Shown here one piece after another: positions 60,406 through 64,000 of a DNA stretch of 64,000 bases. Positions within the stretch are counted from its first letter, which is position 1. Each line of letters opens with the position of its first letter. Where the stretch lies: assembly GCA_009760855.2 (NCBI GenBank), contig WPIO01000100.1, positions 1,200,501 to 1,264,500 on the forward strand, in the 5' to 3' direction. The stretch comes from Cristatella mucedo (Eukaryota > Bryozoa > Phylactolaemata > Cristatellidae). The position numbers were made by a program, and so were the translations under genes. The notes beneath the pieces were generated by a model that was not told the DNA's origin, did not search any database, and worked only from the letters and a program-made list of their open reading frames with translations.

Positions 60406-61419
60406 GTACTATACTTCAACGGATGTGGACCCTTTCGTTCTTCAAGGCAAGGGGCATCGCTCTTTGCTGCTGCCACGACGTTCTGCTCTACCGTCGCCGT
60501 GCGTGCACTTCGCGTGCCCGTGTTGAGCCCGCAAGCCACCGACTACGATTCAGGCTTTACCAGTATTTATCGGCAAGTACTAGCCCTACGTCTGCGGCCT
60601 AAGTGCACTAGTGCACGAGTTACTACAGTGCGTTCGAAACAATACTTCAACACGCAAAGGTGACTGTAACTAGAATGGCCAGTTTCTAGGCGCCGAAGGC
60701 TCGTAGCCAGTAAAAGAGCTTTAAAATATAGTGAGGCGGGTACTTTTTAAACGTATGTCGTTATACTTTTGAAGTTACACCGCCCTCGTAAGAGGCCAAA
60801 GAGTAGTTCTTACTTTTGAAAGGTGACGCGCCGCCAGAACAAGTAAATTATTAATTATAATTTGCGCTTTGCACCTTTTTTAAACGGTTATCCCAGCAAT
60901 TCTAATTGAACAGCTGCATGTCAGTAGAAGTAGATTAAACGAGCTCCTCGCGTAAATTGTGAGTGCCGCCTCCTCCACACAGCCAGCTCCAGTCATCTGT
61001 AAGCACCTTGTAAAATTCAATATCAAAACCGCTATTACGGTTCTTTTGAAGTGCTTCACGTGGACAGACAGATAAGATATACAAAATATGCGGGTCAACT
61101 TATATGGTTTTAAAGTTAGTTGGTGAGTGAATCCATAAACAAGAATCGCTATTACGTCGCATTTACATTGCACTATTTGTGATGTTTGTGGTACTACTAC
61201 GATCTTACTGCTACGACGAATCATATAAAAATGTCAGGGAAACTAGTTTAATAACTTGCATATGTAGTTACATCACGCCTCTTATAATAAAAATTGGCCG
61301 TTGAATTTTGAATTTAATAATCAAATATTCTTTCAATACATTTCCAGAAATATTTGAAAAATTAATTGCAACTCAGAATCTTAAGAGGTTCAGCCATGGG
61401 CTACAACTATAGCCAGCTC

Positions 61420-62130
61420 TACAACTAACCATCATGTACGATCTCTGTCTAAGATTAGGGACTGTCTACCACGGTGGCTTGCAACAAATTCGACTATCTC
61501 CTAAGTTCTGTCTAGGTTGGATTATTAGCTCCACTTTGGCTGGGCTACCGAAAAATGTCACGAGGCCACTGCAGCTGGTGATGAACGTGGCTGCAAGGCT
61601 AGTTAACAATCCCAGAGGTTTAGCCACGTGTCTCCTTTGCTGGAGGAGCTTCGATGGCTGCCGCATGATCAACGGATACAGAACAAAATTCTTATACTGA
61701 CCCTCAAGGCCCGACACGGCTTGGTTCTTTCATGCCTTGCTGAACTGCTGCACCAGCTTCAGCCTCCTCGTGCCCCGTGGTCCTCGATCGACAATAAACT
61801 AGCTGTTTTATTACTGTGCACCAAGACCGTTGGCGACAGAAACTTTTGCTCTGCAGGCCCTAGTCCTTAGAGCTCACTCCACAGTTCTAACGCAACGACA
61901 TTTACTCTCCTGCTGCCAACTGTGAATCACATCCTTTCCAATCGTCCTGAGCTGCTGCCAATCACTTTCACGACTGCCTCGCTGGCTCAGCCATGCTCCT
62001 TACTTCCTCTTTGTTTCGTAAGATAGTCCACTGGCTACCAAATGCGTACCGAAAGCAGCTTAGGCTTAGAGTTCGCTATAGAAATCTCTCAAGAGTAACA
62101 CCCACCGAGTTCTCTCGGCTTTGTGGATTT
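61420..62130 (+). mobile_element. LINE-B copy
   Basis: Plus-strand frames carry LAGLPKNVTRPLQLVMNVAA and MSPLLEELRWLPHDQRIQNK, with frameshifts between them. Confidence 0.8.
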
Positions 62131-62814
62131 ACCGACGGCGATTCTATCCAACTGCAATCCGGATTGTGTAATATTAATGCTAAATATTAGTTGTTCCATT
62201 GGAAGTTTCTCTGTCTCTGTCTCTCTCTATCCTCGGAGCTGCAATCTATACCAGCATCAACCTTCACACCTTCGCCGGAAATTTAAAGTCTATACAATTT
62301 CCTTCACGGTCGCTGTAATTTCTAGGATACGGAACGGGCCTTGACAGTTAACTCGCATAGTTGTGGATAATAAAGATGTTTCTGCACAACGGCTCTTCTA
62401 ATTGTCCCCAAGATTGTTCAAAAAAGCTGACGGCTGAGATTTAGTGACCATTCGGTTCAGTCCCAACATAGCTGCACCCTTTTTGAATAGAGCACGTGTT
62501 GAGTTTTGCGAATTCGCATTCGTTGAATTATCGCTGAGCGAATAATGGCACCTAATCAACATACTCCACTTCAGTCTTACAAGTAACCTCTAGAGATTGT
62601 TCCTGCAGACGTAAATTCACGAAGTCACCGTTGGATGGACGACATCATCGACAAGAAGACGAAACCTTTTTCTTTACTTCCTGTGCCATAATTTCTTGCT
62701 TTCTAAAGCATATTTGTCCTGGCTGATCGTTCCTTTTCGCTACCTTAGTCGGCGTTGCTCGACTAACTGCATCGAAATAAAGTTCTTTCCCTGACCACAA
62801 GGATCGCCACGGCT

Positions 62815-63255
62815 TCTTCGCCATCGCTTGGCTCCTTCCTACCTAGCTGAACTGCGGCACCAGTTTCAGCCACCTCGCGCCCTCAGGTCCTGTGTGGACA
62901 ATACGTTAGCATTCCTCTGCTTCAAGACCGTAGTCGTCTGAAGCTTTTGCTCTGCAGGCTCTAGACTGTGGAACGAGCCTCCACGATTCTTATGCGACGA
63001 CAGCTACTCTCCTGCTGGCGACTACGGCACATCCTTTCCAGCGGTCCTGAACTGCTACTTCTATGCTACTCACTACCTCAACTGCTCTCCTAACTCTGCT
63101 ATGCTTCTCACTTTCTCTATGTTGCGTGAAAAGAAGTCTGTTGGCTATCGAATGCGTACCGAAAGACGCTTAGGCTACGAGTGCACATCAAAAAAATTTT
63201 CTGCGTAACACCCACATAGTCTTTGTGGCTTTGCGAGAGTCACAGATGGAGGTTA
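62815..63255 (+). mobile_element. LINE-B C-terminus and 3' end
   Basis: Collinear with 2165-2640 in opposite orientation, ending near TTTGTGGCTTTGCGAGAGTC. Confidence 0.75.
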
Positions 63256-64000
63256 TAGGTTATTGATCGATGGCCGCGATGCAAGTGAGAGACAAATGGT
63301 GGCTCAGATCTAAGGAATTCCTCTCGCACAAATTCGAGGTAGCTGTTTATTGGGTGTAAAAGAAAAGCTGCTCCAAAAAGAGAGCTCGCAGCTCGCCTGT
63401 AGAATCGCCACGAGGAGGAGCGGAAGCGCAGGAGCTGGAACAGCACAGGTTCCGTTGCTAGCCCGTAGCTAGGAGGCAAGGCCGACGCATTCCTTCCGAC
63501 GAGGCCACGCGTAAAGGCTGTGTCGCCCAAGCAAGCTCTCGCCTCGTGCATTCCAGGCCAGGCCAGGCGAGAGCGAGGAGCACAGGCAGCGGAGCAGCAG
63601 CACCCAAGACGCCGCCGGGAGGGCCGACCTGACCGGCGAGGACAGCGCAGGTCCACTGCACGCGCACGGGCTGCTTCCGCGCGGCAAAAAATAGGCCGAC
63701 GAGGAGCTTGAGACCTCGAGCTCCTCGACTCGCTCGACCGAAACTGTCCGACCGACTGCTCACTGGCGGACTGCTGCCCGGGCATAATGTAGGGTCAGAG
63801 GTCGGCAAAAATCAATCTCAGCCGACTTGCTGTAGACTTACAGGCTGACTAGAGAGGAGAGGGAGCAGCACGCGATACCGACTCGCACGAGGAGAAGCAA
63901 AGAAGGATGAAGGGGGAGTTTGGTGTCGATCTCATTCGTATGGGGAACAAAGAGCAGAGCAGAGCTACATAGGAAATTAGCCATAGGAAAATAGCCTGAC
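63256..64000. other. GC-rich right edge, possible exon of a gene outside the window
   Basis: 63380-63780 is GC-rich like the coding exons elsewhere and is open in several frames (up to 181 codons on the minus strand). I recognise no protein family, so it may be only a CpG-rich promoter. Confidence 0.25.

Noticed and set aside
63240-63785. 181-codon minus-strand frame at the right edge as a gene
   Set aside because: No recognised domain, biased composition, competing frames of similar length; listed only as a possible GC-rich edge.

Overview
This window is nuclear DNA from an invertebrate animal. It holds spliced genes with GT-AG introns, long CA/GA microsatellites, several families of truncated non-LTR retrotransposons (CR1/L2-like), tRNA-derived SINEs and a hAT miniature element. 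I cannot name the species from sequence alone. The mix of GC-rich exons, dense microsatellites and many LINE/SINE pieces fits a lophotrochozoan-type genome (flatworm or mollusc), but that is a guess.

Three protein genes can be assembled exon by exon, all on the minus strand. (1) 6319-7349: a two-exon gene for a BPHL (valacyclovir hydrolase)-type alpha/beta hydrolase, 300 aa, with an apparent mitochondrial presequence. (2) 9968-14007: a five-exon gene for a DUF1295 / steroid 5-alpha-reductase-superfamily membrane protein, 268 aa. (3) 19477-56438: a 25-exon WDR7 (Rabconnectin-3 beta) orthologue of about 1,598 aa that fills most of the window. Every exon junction was checked for splice signals and reading phase, and the summed coding lengths are divisible by three in all three genes.

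The rest is repeats. LINE-A and LINE-B are two CR1/L2-like families, nearly all 5'-truncated, with LINE-A ending in an (ATT)n tail. SINE-1 is tRNA-derived. SINE-2 is also tRNA-like and shares its 3' hairpin tail with LINE-A. LINE/SINE copies dominate 1-6 kb, 8-9 kb, 12-13 kb, 24-31 kb, 40-43 kb and 57-63 kb. The sharpest unusual signals are: a 187-bp SPIN/URR1-like hAT element at 7770-7956 with an 8-bp target duplication; a predicted GC-AG intron in WDR7; LINE-A tails lying right against two WDR7 3' splice sites, one of them before a 22-codon exon that human WDR7 appears to lack; a choice of acceptors at WDR7 exon 10 where the more conserved reading is out of frame by one base; and a set of near-perfect short-loop inverted repeats, one inside BPHL coding sequence.

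No bacterial operon, CRISPR array, rRNA or functional tRNA was seen. I did not find a wholly new gene system. The novelty lies in genome structure and in transposon-splicing interplay.
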